NCBI GenBank assembly: GCA_946414315.1
Contig: CAMKNZ010000001.1
Location: forward strand, 62,001-126,000
From: an uncultured Clostridia bacterium
Lineage (GTDB): Bacteria > Bacillota > Clostridia > Christensenellales > Aristaeellaceae
Direction: 5' to 3'
Length of the DNA stretch: 64,000 nt
Part shown: positions 25,011-32,509 of the stretch, piece after piece
How positions within the stretch are numbered: the stretch's first letter is position 1
How the letters are laid out: each line of letters begins with the position of its first letter
Made by a program: the position numbers and the translations under genes
The notes under the pieces: model-generated
Database searches by the model: none
What the model saw: the letters and a program-made list of their open reading frames with translations, nothing else
Told to the model about the DNA's origin: nothing

Positions 25011-25790
25011 TCATCCAAGCGCCACGTCCAGGATCATCATCAGCACAAAGCCAAGTGAAAAAGCAATGGTTCCGGTATTGGAGTGTTTCCCTTCCGACAT
25101 TTCAGGAATCAGTTCCTCCACGACCACATACATCATGGCACCAGCCGCGAAAGCCAGGAAATAAGGCATCACCGGTGTAACCAGTCCCGCTGCCAGGATC
25201 GTAATCACTGCAGCGATCGGTTCGACCGCACCGGAAAGCACGCCCATCCGGAAAGTTTTCCTTCTGGGCATTCCCTCTGCCAGCAGCGGCATGGATACGA
25301 TCGCCCCCTCTGGGAAGTTCTGGATTGCAATCCCAAGTGCCAGCGTCAACGCTCCCCCGGCAGTAATACCGACAGACCCGGCCAGCAGTCCGGCATAGAC
25401 TACGCCAACAGCCATTCCTTCCGGAATATTGTGCAACGTAACGGCCAGGATCAGCTTTGTCGTTCGCTTGAAGCCGCTCTGCGGCCCTTCGTTCTGTTTA
25501 TCCATATGCGTATGCGGAGTAAGTACATCCAGCCCCAGCAGAAAACCGACGCCGATCAGAAAGCCGATGGCCGCGGGCAGGAAAGCCAGTTTCCCCATTT
25601 CCGAACTGCTGTCCAGCGCCGGTTGCAGCAGGCTCCAGAAGGATGCGGCGACCATCACGCCTGCCGCGAAACCAGTCAGCGCTTTCTGTATGCTGTCAGC
25701 AATCTGTTTCTTCAGAAGGAAAACCATCGCTGCGCCCAGGGCAGTGCCCAGGAACGGGATCAGGATGCCTTCGATAATCTGTATATTCAT
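25011..25790 (-). CDS. ZIP-family divalent metal transporter
   Basis: 259 residues from the ATG at 25790, the start most like ZIP homologues; an alternative ATG at 25835 overlaps the upstream methyltransferase stop. Eight TM segments are visible. The metal path motifs are VTLHNIPEGMAVG in TM4 and IAIQNFPEGAIVS in TM5, and a His-containing loop (PHTHMDK) lies between TM3 and TM4, as in ZupT/GufA proteins that import zinc, iron or manganese. Cotranscribed with a methyltransferase. Confidence 0.92.
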   Translation of the reverse strand: MNIQIIEGILIPFLGTALGAAMVFLLKKQIADSIQKALTGFAAGVMVAASFWSLLQPALDSSSEMGKLAFLPAAIGFLIGVGFLLGLDVLTPHTHMDKQNEGPQSGFKRTTKLILAVTLHNIPEGMAVGVVYAGLLAGSVGITAGGALTLALGIAIQNFPEGAIVSMPLLAEGMPRRKTFRMGVLSGAVEPIAAVITILAAGLVTPVMPYFLAFAAGAMMYVVVEELIPEMSEGKHSNTGTIAFSLGFVLMMILDVALG

Positions 25791-25831
25791 GTTTTTCGCC
25801 TCGATGATAAACAGCTGCCGGAGTAAACGCT

Positions 25832-26464
25832 TCATTTATTCCTTTTTTTTGCCAGGACTGTGATCCAGGGTTTTGAGAGATGATGATCGATCTTTACATC
25901 TGAAAACCCTGCTGTTTTCAGCGCATTTTCAATCTGTTCCCTGGTATATACCTTCATTCCGTCAATGATCTTTTCGAACTTTTGGCCAACGGTATCCATT
26001 CCGTCTGATTCATTGCAGATCAGAAACAGGCCGCCCGGTTTCAGGACCCTGTATACCTGTGTAAAGCACTTTTCAAGCCCGGGCCAGAAATAGATTGTTT
26101 CAAAGGCTGTGGCAAGATCATATCGCTCAGACGGAAGATCCAGGGCAGAAACATCGCCCTGCCGTACCGTGCACCGTCCGGAACCAATCGCTTTCTGGTT
26201 GTACTCCCTGGCCTTCTCTACGGACAGTTCAGAATAATCAACGGCTGTAACATGCGCACCGGAATATCTGTTCAGAAGCTCTCCGGCATTCCGTCCGCCT
26301 CCGCATCCAAGATCCGTTATCTCCTCCGGATGAATAACCGGCAGATGGGAAAGTCCCCAGTCTGCCATCCTGGCATGCCCGGAATTCATGCCCTTCAGCA
26401 TCATCTTTCCCAGAAAGCCTTCCGGTTTCCTGGTTTGATTGACATAGTTTTTAAACAATCCCAT
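25832..26464 (-). CDS. SAM-dependent methyltransferase
   Basis: 210 residues with ITDLGCGGGRNAGELL (motif I), TAVDYSELSVEKA, RYDLATAFETIYFWP and LKPGGLFLICNES. It resembles small Methyltransf_11 proteins of Clostridia. The stop overlaps the alternative ATG of the ZIP gene, so the two are probably translated together. A link to metal handling is suggested only by position. Confidence 0.85.
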   Translation of the reverse strand: MGLFKNYVNQTRKPEGFLGKMMLKGMNSGHARMADWGLSHLPVIHPEEITDLGCGGGRNAGELLNRYSGAHVTAVDYSELSVEKAREYNQKAIGSGRCTVRQGDVSALDLPSERYDLATAFETIYFWPGLEKCFTQVYRVLKPGGLFLICNESDGMDTVGQKFEKIIDGMKVYTREQIENALKTAGFSDVKIDHHLSKPWITVLAKKRNK

Positions 26465-26502
26465 CTCTCCATTTACTCCTTCTTTCAGTATTCAGCAGAA
26501 AG

Positions 26503-26530
26503 CGGGATGCCGGTACGCTTCGGCATCCCG
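26503..26530 (-). terminator. Terminator-like hairpin after the ZinT-like gene
   Basis: CGGGATGCCG pairs perfectly with CGGCATCCCG around an 8-nt loop; the minus-strand tail is CTTTCTG. The third copy of this stem in 6 kb. Confidence 0.6.
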
Positions 26531-26607
26531 CCTCTTTGGAGGTAAGTCCATAGGAGGTCAATCCTCTGGTATATCATCCGGGCTGCCCGACCCGGCTGAT
26601 ATCATCG

Positions 26608-27339
26608 TCAAGCGGCGCCTTCCGCCTGTTCTTCCGCCAGGTTCTCTTCACAGAACAAGGTAATCACGTTTTTGATCATTTCTTCATCGGCGTCCACCGG
26701 GAAACCGGCAACCAGCCAGTAAGCATAGGGACCTTCGTTATATTTGGCCAGGTCATCCACGTTGCTGCCGTAACGGAATTCCAGATGATAGGTGGTTGCA
26801 GGAGTATCAGGCATCATATAGAAGTATTTGAATTCGCCCGCGTCCTCGTCAGCCGTTTCATAGAGATAACCTTCCATCATCCCGGCCAGGAGCAGCTTGC
26901 TGACGTAGGTATATTCATGGCTGAACACCTGCGTGCCGTTCTCATCCGCACCGCTGATCCTGGTTCCGTCAAAAGTAATCGTGGAAACACCGTTGATGAA
27001 CAGGCAGTCAAACTGTGCGCCGTTGGAGCCGTCGCCGTAGGCGTCGATTGCTTCCTGTCCGTAGATCGTACCATTGCATGCAGCCTTCAGCATTTCGGCG
27101 ACCATCGGTCCGTTTTCTTCGCCCATAGCCGCAACGCAGGGATCCAGCCAGATCTGATCATATTCCGGTTTGGTGATCACCGGGAACAGGGGTTCATAGG
27201 TACCTTTGATATTTTCCAGCAGCGCCGCGGCTTCCGCGGCTTCATCTGCAGTATCAGCTTTGACATAAGTACCGAGGACAACGAGCATCACAAGTGCCAG
27301 TACAAAGGGGGTCAGCTTTTTCAGAACCTGTTTCATCAT
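26608..27339 (-). CDS. Exported ZinT/AdcA-like calycin-fold protein (tentative)
   Basis: 243 residues from the ATG at 27339 (AAAGGA 8 bases before); the ORF-track start overlaps the ribosome site. Signal peptide LVMLVVLGTYVKA. The C-terminal half (FSHEYTY, KYFYMMPDTPATTYHLEFR and PYAYWLVAGFP) is like the ZinT domain, in which a strand with His residues ends in a short HxH-like motif; here YHLEF replaces it. ZinT and AdcA-type domains bind zinc outside the membrane. Two DtxR-type operators precede it, so iron may be the metal. The family call is moderate. Confidence 0.55.
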   Translation of the reverse strand: MMKQVLKKLTPFVLALVMLVVLGTYVKADTADEAAEAAALLENIKGTYEPLFPVITKPEYDQIWLDPCVAAMGEENGPMVAEMLKAACNGTIYGQEAIDAYGDGSNGAQFDCLFINGVSTITFDGTRISGADENGTQVFSHEYTYVSKLLLAGMMEGYLYETADEDAGEFKYFYMMPDTPATTYHLEFRYGSNVDDLAKYNEGPYAYWLVAGFPVDADEEMIKNVITLFCEENLAEEQAEGAA

Positions 27340-27363
27340 GAAAAACATCCTTTCACTTTTTTA

Positions 27364-27379
27364 TTAGTTTATCCTAACC
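27364..27379 (-). promoter_or_regulatory. DtxR-type operator near the ZinT-like start
   Basis: TTAG-TTTATC-CTAACC, close to the GTTAG-N6-CTAAC consensus, lies 25 bases before the start codon. Confidence 0.6.
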
Positions 27380-27438
27380 TGCGGATTGCGTTTTGCCCAT
27401 ACTCTTTGTTTTCTTACTTCATCTGTATGAGCAACTTG

Positions 27439-27454
27439 TTAGTCTTAGCTAACA
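27439..27454 (-). promoter_or_regulatory. DtxR-type operator after the ZinT-like promoter
   Basis: GTTAGTCTTAGCTAAC is a full dyad, placed 5 bases downstream of the -10 box. Confidence 0.7.
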
Positions 27455-27459
27455 TCTGA

Positions 27460-27488
27460 ACAATATCATGGCAGAGCTGGTTTGTCAA
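27460..27488 (-). promoter_or_regulatory. Internal promoter for the ZinT-like gene
   Basis: TTGACA and TATTGT are 17 bases apart on the minus strand, inside the last codons of the DtxR-like gene. It allows separate iron control of the last gene of the feo operon. Confidence 0.65.
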
Positions 27489-27888
27489 CATGCTCCGCTG
27501 TCGCGATATTATCTTCTTTTTCTTTGCCGTCGTTCAGTCTGTATGCAGATCTGAGTGCTCTGCAGGAAGCATTGCTCAGTTTACGGCTCAACGTCACCGC
27601 ATCATGGTCTGCAACGGAGCTTTCCACGCCAAAGCTTACAAGTAGTTTTCGGAAAAAGACAATGCGTTCATTAATCTGATCAGCGTATTCCCTGAATAAT
27701 GGACTGAATGAAAGATCTCCGTTCACTTTCTTAATAAGATATCCCTGATCACGCAGCTTGCGCAGCGCCAGGCTGACAGCGGATGCCTTGACACCCAGAA
27801 AACGTCCGACATCCGCAGCACATACATATTCCTGCTTCTGTTTCAGCAGGCCGATCACATACAGGTACCGATCCAGCGAGTGTTTCAT
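27466..27888 (-). CDS. Divergent DtxR-like regulator lacking metal ligands
   Basis: 140 residues that align with DtxR/MntR over the winged helix (CAADVGRFLGVKASAVSLALRKLRDQGYL) and into the dimerisation helices. The residues that bind metal are replaced: the Glu of YxEQI is Tyr (YLYVI), the His of RHxLL is Ile, and the Cys-Glu-His set is Val-Ser-Arg (AVTLSRKLS). It lies inside the feo operon, 16 bases after the AraC gene. It may be a metal-blind regulator or a partner of the intact DtxR protein. It could also be a MarR-like protein of similar fold. Confidence 0.72.
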   Translation of the reverse strand: MKHSLDRYLYVIGLLKQKQEYVCAADVGRFLGVKASAVSLALRKLRDQGYLIKKVNGDLSFSPLFREYADQINERIVFFRKLLVSFGVESSVADHDAVTLSRKLSNASCRALRSAYRLNDGKEKEDNIATAEHVDKPALP

Positions 27889-27904
27889 GCTCTTTACTTC
27901 CGAT

Positions 27905-28258
27905 TCACTGCACAGATTCAGTCATTCTGTATTCGGTAGGTGTACAACCCTCAACTTTTTTGAAAACATGTGAAAAATGAGCGGGCGAGACAAATCCGAC
28001 CTGTTCCCCGATTTCAGAAACACTCCTGTCAGAGTGAATCAGCAGCTCCCTGGCCTGTTCGCAGCGCATCCGGTTATGATAGGCCAGCAGGGTGGTCCCT
28101 GTGTGTTTCCTGAAGATACGGGAAAGATAATTGCCGTTTATATATAGTGCGCCGGCAATCTTTTCAAGCGAGAACTTTTCTGCGATGTGTTCCCGGATAT
28201 AAAATTCGGCTTGTTTTGAAAGCCGCTCGCCGGCGCAGATCCTCGTCATTTCCGCCAT
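27905..28258 (-). CDS. AraC-type HTH regulator, DNA-binding domain only
   Basis: 117 residues comprising little more than two HTH motifs (LEKIAGALYINGNYLSRIF and VSEIGEQVGFVSPAHFSHVFK, then GCTPTEYR). No ligand domain is present. It overlaps the end of the HMA gene; starts at 28267 (GTG), 28258 and 28249 are all possible. Its position in the feo operon suggests a role in metal or oxidative response, but the target is unknown. Confidence 0.82.
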   Translation of the reverse strand: MAEMTRICAGERLSKQAEFYIREHIAEKFSLEKIAGALYINGNYLSRIFRKHTGTTLLAYHNRMRCEQARELLIHSDRSVSEIGEQVGFVSPAHFSHVFKKVEGCTPTEYRMTESVQ

Positions 28259-28506
28259 AGCCGCCACATCCTTCCTTTTTTCGTTGTTTCCTGCCCATTT
28301 ACGGAAAGCACAATATAACCAGTCGCGTTTATAACCTGCTTCAGCTTGTCTGTATCGATCGGATTGTCAGACTCGATCACAGTCTCTCCTTTTACCCGGG
28401 ATGAACGCACCTTCCTTACCGTAAAAGCAGAGCGGATTGCGTCGTTCACATGTGTTTCACACATGCCGCAGACCATTCCCGATACTTTGACACAGGTTCT
28501 GATCAT
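28246..28506 (-). CDS. Heavy-metal-associated (HMA) domain protein
   Basis: 86 residues from the ATG at 28506, which has GGAGG 8 bases before it. The motif GMVCGMCETHV is the GMxCxxC copper/zinc-binding loop of HMA domains, here reading CGMC. Such small proteins carry metals between membrane transporters and enzymes. Downstream of feoB and a Cys-rich protein, it may capture iron or guard against copper. The C-terminus is short, basic and unlike the family. Confidence 0.8.
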   Translation of the reverse strand: MIRTCVKVSGMVCGMCETHVNDAIRSAFTVRKVRSSRVKGETVIESDNPIDTDKLKQVINATGYIVLSVNGQETTKKGRMWRLWRK

Positions 28507-28562
28507 TGATGATATCCTCCCTGAAAGAGGAGGCACGGTTATTCCGCCGTGCCTTCTGAAAA

Positions 28563-28736
28563 TCATGATTGTTTATGGCAGGAACCCGACATCGGACAGC
28601 TGCCGCAATTGCAGCCGCAGGTTGATTTTCCTTGTTTCCTGTCTCTTCTCAGCGCGAAGATGATCCGGGCAACCAGCAACAGCAGCCCTAGGCTGACAAG
28701 AATCGTGCCCGCATGATCGATGATTCCCTGTAACAT
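28563..28736 (-). CDS. FeoB-associated Cys-rich membrane protein
   Basis: 57 residues, absent from the ORF track because of its length. One TM helix (TILVSLGLLLLVARIIFAL) is followed by a basic stretch and a cysteine cluster, CGCNCGSCPMSGSCH. This is the known FeoB-associated Cys-rich protein type (PF12669), thought to take part in ferrous iron transport. Its ATG lies 4 bases after the feoB stop, so it belongs to the feo operon. Confidence 0.88.
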   Translation of the reverse strand: MLQGIIDHAGTILVSLGLLLLVARIIFALRRDRKQGKSTCGCNCGSCPMSGSCHKQS

Positions 28737-28740
28737 ATAC

Positions 28741-31203
28741 TCACACTTTCTTTGTCAGCTTCGTAGCCTCCTGATACTTCTTAAAGAACAGCATGTAGAT
28801 CATCACGCCGAGAATAGCGATCGCAGCGATCAGGCCGATCGCGTTCACACCGCCGGTAAAGATCCTGCCAAACTGATAGATCATCAGGGCAACGGCATAG
28901 GCAAAACCGCACTGCCAGGCAATGGCAAACCACGTCCAGCCCGCATTGTTCATCTCCCGTTTGATTGCGCCGATTGCGGCAAAGCAGGGTGCGCACAGCA
29001 GGTTAAATACCAGGAACGCATAAGCGGCGATGCCGGTAAAGGACGCGGCCAAATTGGCATATGTCTCCGTGCCGCCGTACAGGATACCCATGGTGCCGAC
29101 GATGTTCTCCTTGGCGATCAGTCCGGTGAAAGACGCAACCGTCGCCTGCCAGGTGCCAAAGCCCAGGGGCTTGAAGATCCAGGCGATCGCGTTGCCGACT
29201 GTGGCTAGGATGGACAGCTCCAGCTCTTCCTCTTCCAGCATCCGGAAGGTGCCGTCTGCTACACCGAAGCGGCTCAGGAACCAGACCAGGATCGTGGACA
29301 GCAGGATGATCGTACCGGCTTTCTTGATGAAACTCCAGCCGCGTTCCCACATGGAACGGAGCACGTTCCCAAGCGTCGGCCAGTGATAGGCAGGGAGTTC
29401 CATGACGAAAGGAGCAGGCTCGCCGGCAAAACGCTTTGTTTTCTTCAGGATGATACCGCTGACAATAATCGCCGCCATACCAATGAAATAGGCGCTGGTC
29501 GCAACCCAGGCGGATTTATGGAAAATTGCGCCGGCGATCATGGCGATAAAGGGCACTTTCGCGCTGCAGGGGATAAAGGTCGTTGTCATGATCGTCATCC
29601 GGCGGTCACGCTCGTTCTCAATGGTCCGGGAAGCCATAATGCCGGGCACGCCGCAGCCAACGCCGATCAGCATCGGAATGAAAGACTTGCCGGACAGGCC
29701 GAACTTACGGAAAATCCGGTCCAGCACAAAGGCAATACGGGCCATATAACCGCAGGCTTCCAGGAAAGCCAGCAGGAAAAAGAGCACCAGCATCTGGGGT
29801 ACAAATCCCAGCACCGCGCCGACGCCGGCCACAATACCGTCTAGGATCAGGCCCTTCAGCCAGGGCGCCGCATTGGCGGAATCCAGTGCCTGTTCGATCA
29901 GTGCCGGGATTCCGGGCACCCAGGTGCCGTAAGCAGCGGGATCAGGTGCTCCGACATCGGATTTATACCCATCCTCGGTGCTCAGGTATTCTGCCGCAGC
30001 GGCTTCCAGATCCGCTTTTGTTGTGCCTGGGTGGTCTTCCGTTTCCAGGGTTTCCTCATCCTGGGTGATATAGGTCACACTCGCATCATCCGGTGTGGCG
30101 GCGATCAGTTCTTTCAGGGATCCTTCCGGATCTTCCTCACTGATCTCCACGCCGTATTCTCCGGCAAATGCTTCAATGATGGCGTCTGTATCTCCGTACC
30201 TTTCGGCAGCTTCCTCATACTCGGCAGTACCGTTGCCAAACAGGTGATAACCGTCTCCGAAAAGGCCGTCGTTTGCCCAGTCTGTTGCCGGCGCACCGAC
30301 CGCTACCATGGCAATCCAGTATACCGCAAACATAATCGCGGCAAAGATCGGCAGGCCCAGCCAGCGGTTTGTAACTACCTTGTCGATCTTGTCGGAAGTG
30401 CTCAGGCTGCCCGCATTATGTTTTTTGTAGCAGGATTTGATCACCTGCGCGATATAGATATACCGCTCATTGGTAATGATACTTTCCGCGTCATCATCCA
30501 GTTCTTTCTCGGCTGCTTTGATGTCTGACTCGATATGATTCATGGTGTCCGGAGCGACCTTCAGCTGTTCCAGCACCTTGTCGTCCCGTTCAAAAACCTT
30601 GATGGCATACCAGCGCTGCTGTTCCTCCGGCAGGCCATGGAGCGCCGCTTCCTCAATGTGGGCCAGCGCATGTTCCACCGGGCCGGAGAAAGTATGCTGT
30701 GGTACAGTCTTCGTATCCTTTGCTGCCTGGATGGCCGCTTCCGCCGCTTCCATAACTCCGTTCCCCTTCAGGGCGGAGATCTCCACCACTTTGCAGCCCA
30801 GCTGGCGGGAAAGATCCTGGGAGTTCAGCTTGTCTCCGTTTTTCTTCACAACGTCCATCATATTGATGGCAACCACCACCGGTATACCAAGCTCTACCAG
30901 CTGTGTGGTCAGGTACAGGTTTCGTTCCAGGTTGGTTCCGTCAATAATATTCAGGATCGCGTCCGGCCGTTCATTGATCAGGTAGTTCCGGGCGACAACT
31001 TCTTCCAGGGTATAAGGGGACAGGCTGTAGATACCCGGAAGGTCGGTGATCGTAACCCCGTCATGCTTCCTGAGTTTGCCTTCCTTCTTTTCCACCGTAA
31101 CGCCGGGCCAGTTTCCGACAAACTGGTTTGAACCGGTCAGCGAATTGAACAAGGTTGTTTTGCCGCTGTTCGGGTTGCCCGCCAGGGCGATGCGAATATC
31201 CAT
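28741..31203 (-). CDS. feoB: Ferrous iron transport GTPase FeoB
   Basis: 820 residues, longer than most FeoB proteins. N-terminal G domain with G1 GNPNSGKTTLFN, switch NWPGVTVEKK, G3 DLPGIYSL, G4 INMMD. Two Gate domains follow with IGVGCGVPGIMASRTIE and FIPCSAKVPFI, the Cys-containing pore motifs. The extra length is an acidic extracytoplasmic insertion of about 110 residues (about 318-428) between TM1 and TM2. It imports Fe(II) across the membrane. It follows two feoA genes, and a DtxR-type half site lies in the feoA-feoB gap. Confidence 0.96.
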   Translation of the reverse strand: MDIRIALAGNPNSGKTTLFNSLTGSNQFVGNWPGVTVEKKEGKLRKHDGVTITDLPGIYSLSPYTLEEVVARNYLINERPDAILNIIDGTNLERNLYLTTQLVELGIPVVVAINMMDVVKKNGDKLNSQDLSRQLGCKVVEISALKGNGVMEAAEAAIQAAKDTKTVPQHTFSGPVEHALAHIEEAALHGLPEEQQRWYAIKVFERDDKVLEQLKVAPDTMNHIESDIKAAEKELDDDAESIITNERYIYIAQVIKSCYKKHNAGSLSTSDKIDKVVTNRWLGLPIFAAIMFAVYWIAMVAVGAPATDWANDGLFGDGYHLFGNGTAEYEEAAERYGDTDAIIEAFAGEYGVEISEEDPEGSLKELIAATPDDASVTYITQDEETLETEDHPGTTKADLEAAAAEYLSTEDGYKSDVGAPDPAAYGTWVPGIPALIEQALDSANAAPWLKGLILDGIVAGVGAVLGFVPQMLVLFFLLAFLEACGYMARIAFVLDRIFRKFGLSGKSFIPMLIGVGCGVPGIMASRTIENERDRRMTIMTTTFIPCSAKVPFIAMIAGAIFHKSAWVATSAYFIGMAAIIVSGIILKKTKRFAGEPAPFVMELPAYHWPTLGNVLRSMWERGWSFIKKAGTIILLSTILVWFLSRFGVADGTFRMLEEEELELSILATVGNAIAWIFKPLGFGTWQATVASFTGLIAKENIVGTMGILYGGTETYANLAASFTGIAAYAFLVFNLLCAPCFAAIGAIKREMNNAGWTWFAIAWQCGFAYAVALMIYQFGRIFTGGVNAIGLIAAIAILGVMIYMLFFKKYQEATKLTKKV

Positions 31204-31231
31204 GGATTGTATTCCTCCGTCCGTTATGTAA

Positions 31232-31245
31232 TTAGATTAAACTAA
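31232..31245 (-). promoter_or_regulatory. DtxR-type operator before feoB
   Basis: TTAG-ATTAAA-CTAA, a weaker copy of the dyad, lies 30 bases before the feoB start, so repression inside the operon is possible. Confidence 0.55.
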
Positions 31246-31259
31246 CCCTTGTATAAAAA

Positions 31260-31481
31260 TCACTCGACTTCGATGCTTTCAGCATCCGCCTTGCGCAGAG
31301 ACAGTTCATACCCGCGTACTGTAATCTCGATCGGATCTCCCAGCGGCGCCACTTTGCGTACATAGATCTCCACGCCTTTTGTAATCCCCATGTCCATGAT
31401 TCTTCGTTTCACCGCACCTTCTCCATGAATCTTGATGACCTTTGCCGTTCCGCCCACCGGCACTTCCCTGAGATTGTTCAT
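31260..31481 (-). CDS. feoA: FeoA-family protein (second copy)
   Basis: 73 residues from the ATG at 31481; the ORF-track start lies on the AGGAGG site. SH3-like fold with the usual opening LREVPVGGTAKV, then RRIMDMGITKGVEIYVRKVAPLGDPIEI and an end strand YELSLRKADAESI. FeoA proteins bind and modulate FeoB. Immediately upstream of feoB. Confidence 0.93.
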   Translation of the reverse strand: MNNLREVPVGGTAKVIKIHGEGAVKRRIMDMGITKGVEIYVRKVAPLGDPIEITVRGYELSLRKADAESIEVE

Positions 31482-31495
31482 TCCCCTTTTCCTCC

Positions 31496-31708
31496 TCAAA
31501 TCATGATCTTGCGGGCCATTTCATCGTTGATGGCCACGCGGGATTCTTTCACTTTGACGATCACATTCCCGTTCATTGCCGTGATCACAGTCACATTTCC
31601 GCCTACCACAAAGCCGAGGTTTTCCAGGTGCTTTTTCACTTCCGGGCTTCCGCTGACTTTGCGGATCACGGATTCTTCTCCCGGAGTCGCATAGCTTAAT
31701 GGCATCAT
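31496..31708 (-). CDS. feoA: FeoA-family protein (first copy)
   Basis: 70 residues from the ATG at 31708, which has GGAGG 7 bases before it; the ORF-track start 31735 has no site. The pattern MPLSYATPGEESVIRKVSG, HLENLGFVVGGNVTVI and GNVIVKVKESRVAINDEMA is typical of the shorter FeoA type found upstream of a second FeoA. It is the first gene of the feo operon. Confidence 0.9.
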   Translation of the reverse strand: MMPLSYATPGEESVIRKVSGSPEVKKHLENLGFVVGGNVTVITAMNGNVIVKVKESRVAINDEMARKIMI

Positions 31709-31750
31709 CCTGCCGCCTCCCAGCCGAACTGTCATACTCAGCTCGCAATC

Positions 31751-31766
31751 GTTAGATCATTCTAAC
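31751..31766 (-). promoter_or_regulatory. DtxR-type operator at the feo start
   Basis: GTTAGATCATTCTAAC, a full dyad, lies just after the -10 box of the feo promoter. Confidence 0.75.
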
Positions 31767-31774
31767 CGTCGTAC

Positions 31775-31803
31775 AGTTTAGTTATATATTTCTAACTTGT
31801 CAA
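31775..31803 (-). promoter_or_regulatory. Promoter of the feo operon with a built-in operator
   Basis: TTGACA and TAAACT are 17 bases apart on the minus strand. The spacer contains a second repeat pair, GTTAG (31781-31778 side) and CTAAC (31792-31796), so a repressor could cover the polymerase site. Confidence 0.75.
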
Positions 31804-31861
31804 GCCGGTTATTTGTCTGATATTTACTTTTTTCACAGAGATAATCTCCCCCGGGCCACAT

Positions 31862-31889
31862 AAAAAACCGCTGTTCTGTTAAACAGCGG
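31862..31889 (-). terminator. Terminator after the uridine kinase-like gene
   Basis: CCGCTGTT pairs with AACAGCGG around a 6-nt loop, with a T6 tail on the minus strand. Confidence 0.75.
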
Positions 31890-31912
31890 CTTTGTTATTT
31901 AAGCAATTACAG

Positions 31913-32497
31913 TCAGAGACGTTCTGCCGATCCCCCGTCAATCCTTATACATTTCGTATCCGGCAGTCCATACGCAGTGAAGTAGGCTGCTTCCAGCGGG
32001 ATCCACCGGTCATAGAACCGCCTCAGGCTTTCCGGGGATTCCCGTTTCCGGAGGCGCGCCTCCTGAAGATCCCGGGAAACATCCAGAAAGATGCGCACGT
32101 CTGCTTTTTCCCGGATCCCAGGCAGATTGCTGTAGCTTCCTTCCAGGATCAGAACGTCATTCTCAGGAAGGGCTTTTTCAGGAAGAAGTATATCTGCCTT
32201 GCAGTCATACCGGCGCATCCGGACAGGCTGGTACTCTGTCCAGGGGATGACAACTTCCCGAAGGAGGCGCTCCGCGTCACAGTTCCCGCCCGGAATTTTC
32301 AGGCGTTCCGCTGTCTTTTGTACATGCGGAATCACATAATCATCCGTATGCACGACCGAAGCAGATATCTGCGCAGCCAATTCTGATGCCAGCGTCGTCT
32401 TGCCCGAAGCACAGGGTCCGTCAATTGTGATGAGGGGATGTTTGTGCATCCGGACCTGCCGTGCAATCCCTTCAAGGGTTTCCTGATCAAAAAGCAT
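31913..32497 (-). CDS. Uridine kinase-like P-loop protein
   Basis: 194 residues with Walker A DGPCASGKTTLA and a DDYVIPHVQ segment typical of the uridine kinase/phosphoribulokinase-like family, then ILEGSYSNLPGI and a LID helix with RRFYDRWIP. It probably phosphorylates a nucleoside or a vitamin-like alcohol. It ends the DUF3842-ECF unit, whose S component may import its substrate. Confidence 0.8.
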   Translation of the reverse strand: MLFDQETLEGIARQVRMHKHPLITIDGPCASGKTTLASELAAQISASVVHTDDYVIPHVQKTAERLKIPGGNCDAERLLREVVIPWTEYQPVRMRRYDCKADILLPEKALPENDVLILEGSYSNLPGIREKADVRIFLDVSRDLQEARLRKRESPESLRRFYDRWIPLEAAYFTAYGLPDTKCIRIDGGSAERL

Positions 32498-32509
32498 ATA
32501 TTTCTCCGC

